A stretch of 64,000 nucleotides of DNA, from assembly GCA_963825765.1 (NCBI GenBank), contig CAWGUU010000014.1:310001-374000 (forward strand), read 5' to 3'. Of the stretch, positions 45,479-53,326 are shown piece after piece. Position numbers and translations under genes: made by a program. The DNA is from CAWGUU01 sp963825765. Lineage in GTDB: Bacteria; Actinomycetota; Acidimicrobiia; Acidimicrobiales; AC-14. The notes under the pieces were generated by a model. That model did not search any database and had not been told where the DNA came from. It saw only the letters and a list, made by a program, of their open reading frames with translations. The number at the start of each line of letters is the position of its first letter. Positions within the stretch are counted from its first letter, which is position 1.

Positions 45479-46315
45479 AAAACTGAGCAGGACGACCTTG
45501 TCACCAGCGCCGACGAGGCCGCCGTCCGGCGGGCCATCTCGTCCACCGAACGCCCTCCGCCGGCCGGCCGGCTCTCGGCCACGATCACCTTCGGGTGGCG
45601 CGGCATGCTGAAGGTGAGGCACGTTCCCGAGCAGCTTCTCGACGTCACGATCACGCCGGTGATGTTCGTGGTGATGTTCACCTACATCTTCGGCGGCGCC
45701 ATCGCCGGGTCGACCGGCGAGTACCTGGACTACCTCCTCCCCGGGATCCTGGTCATGTCCGTGGTGTTCACCACCGTGTACTCCGGCGTGGCGCTCAACA
45801 CCGACCTCACCAAGGGTGTGGTCGACAGGTTCCGCTCCCTCCCGATCTGGCGGCCGGCCCCGCTCTTCGGCGCCATGCTCGGCGACACCGTGCGCTACGT
45901 GCTCGCCGGCACGGTCATCATCCTCGTGGGCGTGATCCTCGGCTTCCGGCCCGACGCCGGCGTCGTCGGCGCGCTCGAGGCCCTGGCCCTCGTCGTGGCC
46001 TTCTCGTTCGGGCTCTCCTGGCTCTTCACCACGCTCGGCCTGGTGCTGCGAACGCCGACGGCGGTACTCAACGCCGGGTTCATGGGGATCTTCCCCCTCA
46101 CGTTCCTGTCCAACGTCTTCGTCCAGCCGGACACCCTGCCGGGGCCGCTCGAGGCCTTCGTCAACGTCAACCCCGTCTCGATCCTCGCCACCGCCTCGCG
46201 GGGGCTGATGGCAGGCAACGCCGAGACGACCGACATCTTCATCGTGTTGGCGGTGGCGGCCGGGATCACCGCCGTGTTCGCCCCGCTGACCACCAGACTC
46301 TACCAACGGGGCTGA
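45470..46315 (+). CDS. ABC-2 type transporter permease (DrrB-like)
   Basis: 281 aa from ATG 45470. About six helices: QLLDVTITPVMFVVMFTYIFGG, YLLPGILVMSVVFTTVYSGVAL, YVLAGTVIILVGVILGF, GALEALALVVAFSFGLSWLFTTLGLVL, VLNAGFMGIFPLTFLSNVFV and DIFIVLAVAAGITAVFAPL. NTDLTKGVVDRFRSLPI is the conserved coupling helix of DrrB-type permeases. The cytoplasmic N-terminus is charged. It partners with the ATPase just upstream. Its start codon is inside the hairpin at 45434-45478. Confidence 0.9.
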   Translation: MRAKTEQDDLVTSADEAAVRRAISSTERPPPAGRLSATITFGWRGMLKVRHVPEQLLDVTITPVMFVVMFTYIFGGAIAGSTGEYLDYLLPGILVMSVVFTTVYSGVALNTDLTKGVVDRFRSLPIWRPAPLFGAMLGDTVRYVLAGTVIILVGVILGFRPDAGVVGALEALALVVAFSFGLSWLFTTLGLVLRTPTAVLNAGFMGIFPLTFLSNVFVQPDTLPGPLEAFVNVNPVSILATASRGLMAGNAETTDIFIVLAVAAGITAVFAPLTTRLYQRG

Positions 46316-46319
46316 GGCG

Positions 46320-48092
46320 CTACTCCACCACGACGAGCACGTCGCCGGCGCCGACGGTGTCGCCGACGACGACCCGCACCTCCGACACCTGACCGGCGCA
46401 CTCGCTGGGCACCTCGTTCTCCATCTTCATGGCCTCGAGCACGCAGACGACCTGGCCCAGCTCGACGACGTCGCCCACCGCCACCAGCACGTCGACGATC
46501 GTGCCCTGCATCGGCGCCACGATCCGGCAGCCGCCCGACGTCCCCCGTGGCCCGACGGCGGTCCGGCGCCGCTGGGGGCCCGGTGCCGGCTGCGATCCCG
46601 TGGCCTCGCCGACGGCCGGGCCGGCGGCGGCGCCCTCGGGCAGCCAGACCCTCACGTCGTAGCGCCGGCCCTCCACCTCCACGTGCACCGCCCTGGCCGC
46701 CAGCACAGGCGACACCGAGGCCGCCTGGGGCGGGCTGGGCGGGATGTCGGAGAAGTCGAGCCGCTCCTCGACCCAGCGGGTCGAATGCGTCCCTGCGATG
46801 AAGTCCGGGTGTTCGAGGATCCGCAGGTGGGCGGCCACGTTGGTGGTCACCCCGTCGATCGTCATCTCCCGGAGCACCCGCAGCATGCGCCGCCTGGCCT
46901 CCTCCCGGTCCCGGCCCCACGAGAGCACCTTGGCGATCAGGTTGTCGTAGTGCTGGCTGACGGCGTCGCCCTCGCCGTACCCGGCGTCGATGCGCACCCC
47001 GAACCCGCCGGGACGGGAGAAGCGGGTGAGGGTTCCCGGCGACGGCAGGAACCGGCCGCGGGCGGGATCCTCGGCGTTGATCCGGCACTCGAAGGCGTGG
47101 CCCCGCGGGTCGACGTCGTCCTGGGTGAACGAGAGCGGGTGACCGGAGGCGACCCGCAGCTGCTCGGCCACCAGGTCGACGCCGGTGGCCAGCTCGGTCA
47201 GGGTGTGCTCGACCTGGAGCCGGGTGTTCATCTCCAGGAACCAGAACTCCCCGTCCTGGTAGAGGAACTCGACGGTGCCGGCGTTCTCGTAGCCGCACGC
47301 CCGGGCCACCCTGACGGCGGCGTCGCCCATGGCTTGGCGGACCTCGTCGGGCAGGCCCGGTGCCGGCGTCTCCTCGATCAGCTTCTGGTGACGCCGCTGG
47401 GACGAGCAGTCGCGCTCTCCCAGCCAGACCACGTTCCCCTGCGAGTCGGCGAAGACCTGCATCTCCACGTGCCGGGGCCAGTCGAGGTAGCGCTCGAGGT
47501 AGACCTCGGGCCGCCCGAAGTAGGCCTGCCCTTCCCGCCGGGCCGCCTCCAGGGCGGCTTCGGCCGTCGCCGGGCCGTCGACCACCCGCATCCCCCGGCC
47601 GCCGCCGCCGAACGCGGCCTTGATCGCCACCGGCCAGCCGTGGCGCTCGCCGAAGGCGACGACCTCCTCCGCCGAGGTCACCTCGCCCTCGCTGCCCGGC
47701 ACCACCTGCACGCCCGCCGCCCTCGCCGTGGCCCGGGACGACACCTTGTCGCCCATCAGCTCCATGGCCTCGGGCGACGGCCCGACGAAGGTCACTTCCT
47801 GGGCGCCGATGGCCCGGGCGAAGTCGGGGTTCTCGGAGAAGAATCCGTAGCCGGGGTGGACGGCGTCGGCTCCGCTGCGGGCGATGGCGTCGAGGATGGC
47901 GCCCGTGTTCAGGTAGCTCTCGGCCGCAGTTTGGCCGCCGAGGGCGAACGCCTCGTCGGCCAGCCTGACGTGCAGCGAGCGGCGATCGAGGTCGGAGTAC
48001 ACCGCCACCGTGGCGATCCCGAGCTCGCGGCAGGCCCGGATGACCCGCACCGCGATCTCTCCGCGATTGGCGATCAGGACCTTGGCGAACAT
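46320..48092 (-). CDS. Acetyl/propionyl-CoA carboxylase alpha subunit (biotin carboxylase + BCCP)
   Basis: 590 aa. Biotin carboxylase domain: VLIANRGEIAVRVIRACRELGI, HPGYGFFSEN, ATP-grasp loop KAAFGGGGRGMRVV, ERDCSSQRRHQKLIEE, EFLYQDGEFWFLEMNTRLQVEHTLTE, then carboxylase C-domain (RINAEDPARGRFLPSPGTL). A linker of low complexity precedes the biotinyl domain, with VCVLEAMKMENE and biotin-accepting Lys556. It carboxylates biotin for transfer to acyl-CoA by a beta subunit not present here. The gene is divergent from the biotin-protein ligase birA 22 bp away, which is the enzyme expected to biotinylate it. Confidence 0.94.
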   Translation of the reverse strand: MFAKVLIANRGEIAVRVIRACRELGIATVAVYSDLDRRSLHVRLADEAFALGGQTAAESYLNTGAILDAIARSGADAVHPGYGFFSENPDFARAIGAQEVTFVGPSPEAMELMGDKVSSRATARAAGVQVVPGSEGEVTSAEEVVAFGERHGWPVAIKAAFGGGGRGMRVVDGPATAEAALEAARREGQAYFGRPEVYLERYLDWPRHVEMQVFADSQGNVVWLGERDCSSQRRHQKLIEETPAPGLPDEVRQAMGDAAVRVARACGYENAGTVEFLYQDGEFWFLEMNTRLQVEHTLTELATGVDLVAEQLRVASGHPLSFTQDDVDPRGHAFECRINAEDPARGRFLPSPGTLTRFSRPGGFGVRIDAGYGEGDAVSQHYDNLIAKVLSWGRDREEARRRMLRVLREMTIDGVTTNVAAHLRILEHPDFIAGTHSTRWVEERLDFSDIPPSPPQAASVSPVLAARAVHVEVEGRRYDVRVWLPEGAAAGPAVGEATGSQPAPGPQRRRTAVGPRGTSGGCRIVAPMQGTIVDVLVAVGDVVELGQVVCVLEAMKMENEVPSECAGQVSEVRVVVGDTVGAGDVLVVVE

Positions 48093-48114
48093 GGGTTGGC
48101 CTTATCGTGCGGGC

Positions 48115-48855
48115 GTGCAGAGGGCTCTCGTCGAGCGAACGCGGTTCGCCGGTGTCCGGTGGGTGGCCCAAGTTAGTTCCACCAACGACGAGGTGGCGGC
48201 GCTGGCCCGGGCCGGGGCGCCCGAGGGCGCAGCGGTGGTGGCCGACCGGCAGACGGCGGGCCGGGGCCGGAGGGGCCGCAGGTGGGACGCGCCGGCCGGC
48301 TCGTCCCTGCTCGTCTCCGTGCTGCTCAGGCCACCGCCGGACGCCGCCCACCTGGCGCTCATGGCCGCCGGGCTGGCGGCGGTCGAGGCCTGCCGCACCG
48401 CAGCCGGCGTCGAGGCCTCGCTCAAGTGGCCCAACGACGTCGTCGTGGCCGACGGCAAGCTTGGCGGGGTCCTGTCGGAGGTGCACGACGAGGCGGTGGT
48501 GGTCGGGCTGGGGCTCAACGTCGACTGGAGCGGCCATCCCCTGCCGGACGGGGCGGTGTCGTTGGCGGGGCTGGCCGGCAGCCACCTCGATCGGCCGATC
48601 GAGCGCGGGGAGCTGCTGGCGGCGTACCTGGTCGCGCTGGACCGGCGGTGCGATCAGACGCCGGAGGAGCTGGTCGACGGGTGGCGGGCGGCGTGCAGCA
48701 CGATCGGCAGGCGTGTGCGCGTCGAGCTCCCCGACCGCGCGCTGAAGGGCGTGGCCAGTGCGGTCACCGACGACGGCCGCCTGGTGGTCAACGAGGAGAT
48801 CGTGTCGGCCGGCGACGTCGTCCACCTCCGTCCGGACGCCGATTTTGAGGCTTGA
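48115..48855 (+). CDS. birA: Biotin--[acetyl-CoA-carboxylase] ligase
   Basis: 246 aa from GTG. The catalytic domain has SSTNDEVAALAR, the biotinyl-AMP loop GRGRRGR (49-55), LKWPNDVV with Lys104, KLGGVLSE and VVVGLGLNVDW; the C-terminal SH3-like domain ends GRRVRVELPDRALKGVASAVTDDGRLVVN. There is no N-terminal winged helix, so this is a group I enzyme without repressor function. It is divergent from the biotin carboxylase gene, which carries the biotin-accepting domain. Cytoplasmic. Confidence 0.92.
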   Translation: MQRALVERTRFAGVRWVAQVSSTNDEVAALARAGAPEGAAVVADRQTAGRGRRGRRWDAPAGSSLLVSVLLRPPPDAAHLALMAAGLAAVEACRTAAGVEASLKWPNDVVVADGKLGGVLSEVHDEAVVVGLGLNVDWSGHPLPDGAVSLAGLAGSHLDRPIERGELLAAYLVALDRRCDQTPEELVDGWRAACSTIGRRVRVELPDRALKGVASAVTDDGRLVVNEEIVSAGDVVHLRPDADFEA

Positions 48856-48902
48856 CAAATGTCGAGTGTGCAAGAACCTGCATATATTGCTGGTTTTTGC
48901 AC
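48852..48902 (+). promoter_or_regulatory. AT-rich promoter-like region with inverted repeat
   Basis: Just after the birA stop the composition drops to AT-rich. TTGACA (48852-48857) and TATATT (48883-48888) are present, but 25 bp apart, too far for a simple pair. GTGCAAGAACC (48868-48878) and GGTTTTTGCAC (48892-48902) are an inverted repeat with one mismatch that flanks TATATT, suitable for an operator over a promoter. It lies about 110 bp upstream of the DM13 gene. Confidence 0.45.
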
Positions 48903-49011
48903 CTTCACGTGATGTATCGATGGATTTGCTGTCTCTCATCCTGTAACGGCGGGGCCGTTCGAGGGACGGAACGGATAGGTCGCACGCCGGCGGCACGAGG
49001 AGGTGCTCGAA

Positions 49012-49884
49012 ATGGCTTTGAAGAGCGGCAGCCGGACCGATTGGAGCTCCGGAGCAGGCGGGGCCGGTGGAGCCGGTGGGTCGGGTCCTTCCCCAACGGG
49101 GTCGGGCGGCCTCGCCCTGGCCAAGTCGCTGGGACTGCGGCTGCTGTTCATCCTGGTCCCGCTGGCGGTGTTCGGCCTGCTCAAGCCCGAGGTGGTGAAG
49201 GCCAGCGTCTCCAACGGCCAGACCCTGCTCCGCGTGCTGGCTCTCATCGCCGGCTGGCTGGTGTTCTCGTGGCTCGTCGGACGCTTCGTGCCGAATCCGG
49301 CGCTCCGGGTCGTCGCCCTGGCGGTACCCGGGCTGGCCCTGGCCTGGATCATCGTGCTGCCCTACTTCCGCGACGTCATGGTCGACGAGCCCGTTCCGGT
49401 CACCGCCGCCGCGCCGGCACCGACCTCCACCGCGCCGCCGCCGACCACAGCTCCTCCCACGACGAGTTCCGCTACCGCGGCAACCACCCCCGACACCCTC
49501 CCGCCGGCCACCGTGGCGACGGTGCCGACGACCGCCGCCCCCGTCGCACCGGTGGGCCCGGCCGCCCTCCTCACCGGCCGGTTCAGCGGCCTGGCCGGCC
49601 ATCGGGGCGCCGGCACCGCCAACGTGCTCCTCATGCCCGACGGCTCCCACGTCGTCCGCCTCGAGGACCTCAACGTGTCGAACGGTCCCGGCCCGCAGGT
49701 CTTCCTGGTGCCCGGCGCGGGCAGGACCGAGCCGGACGGCGGCACGTTCCTCGGCGCCCTCAAGGGGAACATGGGCAACCAGAACTATCCGGTGCCGGCC
49801 GGCACCGACGTCACCGGCCCGATGACGGTGCTCGTCTGGTGTGACCCCTTCGTGGTGCCGATCGCCGGCGCCACCGTCACCTGA
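49012..49884 (+). CDS. Membrane protein with DM13 domain
   Basis: 290 aa from ATG with GAGGAGG 8 bases upstream. A Gly/Ser-rich N-terminus precedes three helices (LGLRLLFILVPLAVFGLL, LLRVLALIAGWLVFSWLVG and VVALAVPGLALAWIIVL). A Thr/Pro/Ala-rich linker of about 50 residues spans to residue 185. The C-terminal DM13 domain reads GRFSGLAGHRGAGTANVLLMPDGSHVVRLEDLNVSNGPGPQVFLVP, then LGALKGNMGNQNYPVP and VLVWCDPFVVPIAGA. DM13 is proposed to act in extracytoplasmic electron transfer, with the conserved Cys in the W-C-D motif. The Pro/Thr linker suggests passage through the cell wall. Confidence 0.82.
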   Translation: MALKSGSRTDWSSGAGGAGGAGGSGPSPTGSGGLALAKSLGLRLLFILVPLAVFGLLKPEVVKASVSNGQTLLRVLALIAGWLVFSWLVGRFVPNPALRVVALAVPGLALAWIIVLPYFRDVMVDEPVPVTAAAPAPTSTAPPPTTAPPTTSSATAATTPDTLPPATVATVPTTAAPVAPVGPAALLTGRFSGLAGHRGAGTANVLLMPDGSHVVRLEDLNVSNGPGPQVFLVPGAGRTEPDGGTFLGALKGNMGNQNYPVPAGTDVTGPMTVLVWCDPFVVPIAGATVT

Positions 49885-49899
49885 CCGCCCGGGCGAGGG

Positions 49900-50727
49900 C
49901 TACGGGTCGAGATCCCGCCCGACCAGGGCGGAGAAGGCGGCGGCCGCCGCGCGCGTCAACGGCCCCGGCGCCTCCGGCAGCACGGTTCCGTCGACCGCAC
50001 GGACGGGGTGCACCTCCCGGGTGCTCGACGTGACGAACGCCTCGTCCACCGCGGCCAGCCGGTCCACCGGCAGGTCCTCCTCGAAGACTTCCACCTGCTC
50101 GGCCAGCAGGTCGCGGGTCACGCCGGCCAGGCAGCCGGCCGACAGCGGCGGTGTCAGGAGGCGCCCGCCGACGCCCACGAACACGTTGGTGCCCGTCCCC
50201 TCGCACAGGTTGCCCGCCAGGTTGGCGAAGATCGCCTCGCCGGCGCCGCGGTCGCGGGCGTAGGCGAGGGCCACCACGTTCTCTCCGTAGGACACCGTCT
50301 TGACGCCGACCAGGGCCCCCCGCTCGTTGCGGGGCCACGGGACGACGACGACGTCGGTGGTCCGGGGCCAGTCCGGCACCGTCCCGACAGCCACGATCAG
50401 GGTGGGGGCGCCGACGCCGCGGTCCGACCCGAGCGGTGACGGCCCGCCGGTGAGGGTGATCCGCATACGCCCCTCCTCCAGCTGATTTCCGGCGATGACC
50501 GCGTCCATGGCCTCCCGCACGAGCCCGGGGGCAGGGCAGGGCAACCGGAGGGCGGCGGCCGAGATCGCCAGACGTTCGAGGTGGCGACGGCTGGCGAAGG
50601 CGACGCCCCGGTAGACGCGCAGCGTCTCGAAGACGCCGTCGCCCGTGAGCAGGGCGTGGTCGAAGGCCGACACCCGGGCCTGGTCCGCGTCCACGAGGGC
50701 GCCGTCCAGCCACACCTTCACTGCCAC
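49900..50727 (-). CDS. pabC: Aminodeoxychorismate lyase (class IV aminotransferase fold)
   Basis: 275 aa from GTG 50727; GTG 50721 in the same frame is an alternative. Fold-type IV signature: FDHALLTGDGVFETLRVYRG near the start, PLP Lys143 (GVKTVSYGENVVALAYARDRG), EAIFANLAGNLCEGTGTNVF and GCLAGVTRDLL. It produces p-aminobenzoate from aminodeoxychorismate for folate. pabB is immediately upstream. D-amino-acid or branched-chain aminotransferase activity cannot be excluded from sequence alone; the pabB neighbour decides the call. The start lies in a 14-bp tandem repeat. Confidence 0.85.
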   Translation of the reverse strand: MAVKVWLDGALVDADQARVSAFDHALLTGDGVFETLRVYRGVAFASRRHLERLAISAAALRLPCPAPGLVREAMDAVIAGNQLEEGRMRITLTGGPSPLGSDRGVGAPTLIVAVGTVPDWPRTTDVVVVPWPRNERGALVGVKTVSYGENVVALAYARDRGAGEAIFANLAGNLCEGTGTNVFVGVGGRLLTPPLSAGCLAGVTRDLLAEQVEVFEEDLPVDRLAAVDEAFVTSSTREVHPVRAVDGTVLPEAPGPLTRAAAAAFSALVGRDLDP

Positions 50728-50786
50728 ACCTTCACTGCCACACCTTCACTGCCACACCTTCACTGCCACACCTTCACTGCCACACC
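50717..50786 (-). repeat. 14-bp tandem repeat, five perfect copies, over the pabC start
   Basis: On the plus strand TTCACTGCCACACC is repeated five times (50717-50786), with diverged copies on both sides (50703-50716 and 50787-50800). Read on the coding (minus) strand each unit is GGTGTGGCAGTGAA, which contains an AAGGTG-like ribosome site across the unit boundary and GTG start codons. Because 14 is not a multiple of 3, copy-number change shifts which GTG is in frame. Confidence 0.85.
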
Positions 50787-50801
50787 CTCATGGCCGCGCC
50801 T

Positions 50802-51821
50802 TCATGGTCCGACGGTCCCGGCGACGACCGCAAGCAGCCGGCGGGCCTTGAGCTCGGTCTCCTCCCACTCGGCGTCGGGGTCGGAGTCCCACGTGATCCC
50901 CCCGCCGGTGCCCAGGTGCAGCTCCCCGTCCTCGACCCAGAAGGTGCGGATGGCGACGTTGAGGTCGCCTGCCTGTCGGTCGGCGTCGACCCACCCGATG
51001 GCACCGCAGTACAGGCTCCGTGGCACCGGTTCCAGGTCGGCGATCACGTCGAGGGCGGCGATCTTGGGCGCCCCCGTCACCGATCCCGGCGGGAACGTCG
51101 CCGACAGCAGATCGGCCCAGCCGGCGCCGGGCCGAAGCCGGCCCCGCACCGTGCTCACCAGGTGCACCAGGCCGGGGTGCTCCTCCACGTCGCACAGGCC
51201 GGGCACCTCGATCGAACCGAACTCGCACACCCGACCGAGGTCGTTGCGGACCAGGTCGACGATCATGACGTTCTCGGCCCGATCCTTGGGCCCCAACCCA
51301 TCGGCGGTCACGGCGGTCCCCTTGATCGGTCTCGACTCCACCGTGTCGCCGTTTCGCCCCAGGAACCGCTCGGGCGACGCCGATGCGACCGCCATCCCCG
51401 CCGACGGCAGGCTCACGACCGCCGAATGGGGCGCAGCGTGGGCCGAACCGAGTGCCGCGCCCAACCCGAGGACGCCGAATCCCGGAGGCAGCGGCGCCGA
51501 CAGGCGGCGGCACAGGTTGACCTGGTAGACGTCGCCGGCGGCGATCAGCTCCCGTATGACGCCGACCCTTTTGGCGAAGCCCTGCTGGTCCAGGCTCGAG
51601 GCCCAGCTCGTGACCGGCGGGACCGTGGCCGGGGCCCCGACGGCCGCCACCCACCCGCTTGCCGGTCGTGACTCGTCGAAGCGGGCGAGGACGGGTTCGC
51701 GGTCGAAGGGGAGCACCACGATCCACGTGCCGCTCCCGTCCAGGGCCTCGACGTCCGAAGTCAGGTCGACCAGACCGGTGAAGAGGCGGTCCCCGACGAT
51801 GGCCACGTCGTCGAACCCCAT
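50802..51821 (-). CDS. pabB: Aminodeoxychorismate synthase component I
   Basis: 339 aa from ATG 51821. Chorismate-binding enzyme core: AAGDVYQVNLCRRLSAPLP, SPERFLGRNGDTVESRPIKGTA (PIKGT, with the TrpE/PabB catalytic Lys), AENVMIVDLVRNDLGRVCEFGSI, VEEHPGLVHLVSTVRGRLRPG, FPPGSVTGAPKIAALDVI, YCGAIGWVD, and GGGITWDSDPDAEWEETELKA. The N-terminal part is short, so this is a minimal PabB-type chain. With PabC it makes p-aminobenzoate. The frame is open upstream to 51944, but the family start fits ATG 51821. It precedes pabC by about 75 bp containing the tandem repeat. Confidence 0.9.
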   Translation of the reverse strand: MGFDDVAIVGDRLFTGLVDLTSDVEALDGSGTWIVVLPFDREPVLARFDESRPASGWVAAVGAPATVPPVTSWASSLDQQGFAKRVGVIRELIAAGDVYQVNLCRRLSAPLPPGFGVLGLGAALGSAHAAPHSAVVSLPSAGMAVASASPERFLGRNGDTVESRPIKGTAVTADGLGPKDRAENVMIVDLVRNDLGRVCEFGSIEVPGLCDVEEHPGLVHLVSTVRGRLRPGAGWADLLSATFPPGSVTGAPKIAALDVIADLEPVPRSLYCGAIGWVDADRQAGDLNVAIRTFWVEDGELHLGTGGGITWDSDPDAEWEETELKARRLLAVVAGTVGP

Positions 51822-51913
51822 GCACGGCAAGACTAGGGCGGGCCTGCCTCGACGGAAACGGACGCTCGGGGGGTGGACCAAATGCGCGGCCCGGCAGCGA
51901 TAGCCTCCCGGCT

Positions 51914-53326
51914 GTGGGAACTGCCCCGAGGGGAGGACATCCACGGGTCTGGACCCCGCGACTATTGAAAATTGGCATCGCCGCCCTGGCGGTGTGCGTC
52001 GTCCTGGCCGGCGGCGGCTACATGTACCTCCGCTGGCAGCTGGCCAAGATCAACCGGCTCGCGCTCCCCGGGCTGAGCGACGAGGGCGAGGTCATGAACG
52101 TCCTCATGGTCGGCTCCGACAGCCGGGCCAGGGTCACCGGCGACCTGGCCGAGAGCACCGGCAAGGAGGAGGTCAGCGGCCAGCGCAGCGACACGATCAT
52201 GGTGCTCCACGTCGACCCGAGGCAGAAGAAGGCGGCGATCTTCTCCATCCCCCGTGACCTCTACGTGCCCATCGTCGGTGAGGCCTTCTCCGACAGGGTC
52301 AACGCCGCCTTTTCGCTCCACGGAGCACAAGGCCTGATCAGCACCGTCGAGGCGGCGCTCCACATCCCCATCAACCACTACGTCGAGGTCGACTTCGTGG
52401 GCTTCCGAGACATCGTCGAAGCCGTCGGCGGGGTCAACGTCTACGTGCCCGCCCCGGTGCGGGACGAGGTCAGCGGGCTGTCCATCGATGAGCCCGGTTG
52501 CGTCCGCCTCGACGGCGATCAGGGCCTGGCCTTCGTCCGCAGCCGCTACTACGAGACCTACGAGTCGGGAAAGTGGGAGGTCGACCCCACCGCCGACCTC
52601 GGCCGCATCCAGCGCCAGCAGGACTTCATCCGCCGGATGCTGCGCAAGGCGGTGTCGTCGGGGCTCACCAACCCACTGAAGCTGAACCGCCTCATAGGCA
52701 TCGGCGTCCGTGACGTCACGCTCGACGACAAGATGTCCACGACAGATATCGTCAAGCTGGCCAAACGGTTCAAGTCGCTCGACCCCGACACTGTCGACAT
52801 GCTCACATTCCCCACGACGCCAAAGACGATCGCCGGAAAATCTGTGCTGCTGCTCAAGGAGGCGGAGGCCCAGCCGTACATCGACCGGCTCAACGGCCTG
52901 CTGCCCCCGGAGGCGCCCGCCCCGAGCGCGATCCGTCCCGAGGACGTGCGGATCCGGGTGCTCAACGGTTACGGCGGCGAGGGAGCCGCGAGCAAGGCCA
53001 GCACCGCGCTCACCGAGGTCGGGTTCAACGTGGCCGACAGGGGTGACGCCGACGCCTACAACTACCCCCACACCGTGATCCGCCACGCCAAGGGCGGCCG
53101 TCCCGCGGCCGACCTGCTGCAGCGGCACCTGAAGACGGCGGCCACGATCCAGGAGGACATCTCCCTCCGCACCGTCGACCTGACGCTCGTGCTCGGAGGT
53201 GACTACGCCGGGGTCGTGGCCCAACCGGCAGAGGCGGGGGCGCCCCAGGAGACGCCGACCACCGGCGCCGAAAACGCCGCCACGCCGCCGGACGCCCAGG
53301 GTGCGGCCGCCGGGCCCTCGTGCTGA
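51914..53326 (+). CDS. LytR-CpsA-Psr (LCP) family protein with LytR_C domain
   Basis: 470 aa from GTG. Cytoplasmic N-terminus, one helix (LLKIGIAALAVCVVLAGGGYMYL, about 18-40), then the LCP domain: MNVLMVGSDSRARV, RSDTIMVLHVDPRQKKAAIFSIPRDLYVPI, RVNAAFSLHGAQGLISTVEAAL, INHYVEVDFVGFRDIVEAVGGV, and LDGDQGLAFVRSRYY with RIQRQQDFIRRML. The LytR_C domain (about 345-440) reads VRIRVLNGYGGEGAASKASTALTEVGF. LCP enzymes transfer lipid-linked glycans to peptidoglycan outside the membrane. A second LCP gene follows, overlapping by 7 bp. Sugar-nucleotide genes downstream fit the same pathway. Confidence 0.92.
   Translation: MGTAPRGGHPRVWTPRLLKIGIAALAVCVVLAGGGYMYLRWQLAKINRLALPGLSDEGEVMNVLMVGSDSRARVTGDLAESTGKEEVSGQRSDTIMVLHVDPRQKKAAIFSIPRDLYVPIVGEAFSDRVNAAFSLHGAQGLISTVEAALHIPINHYVEVDFVGFRDIVEAVGGVNVYVPAPVRDEVSGLSIDEPGCVRLDGDQGLAFVRSRYYETYESGKWEVDPTADLGRIQRQQDFIRRMLRKAVSSGLTNPLKLNRLIGIGVRDVTLDDKMSTTDIVKLAKRFKSLDPDTVDMLTFPTTPKTIAGKSVLLLKEAEAQPYIDRLNGLLPPEAPAPSAIRPEDVRIRVLNGYGGEGAASKASTALTEVGFNVADRGDADAYNYPHTVIRHAKGGRPAADLLQRHLKTAATIQEDISLRTVDLTLVLGGDYAGVVAQPAEAGAPQETPTTGAENAATPPDAQGAAAGPSC

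Noticed and set aside
46683..48176. Long plus-strand frame opposite the biotin carboxylase gene
   Set aside because: Antisense shadow; Arg/Gly/Pro-rich with no motif, and the minus strand encodes a complete carboxylase alpha chain.
48852..48888. Simple sigma-70 promoter TTGACA/TATATT
   Set aside because: The spacing is 25 bp, too long for a normal -35/-10 pair; kept only as an AT-rich operator-like region.
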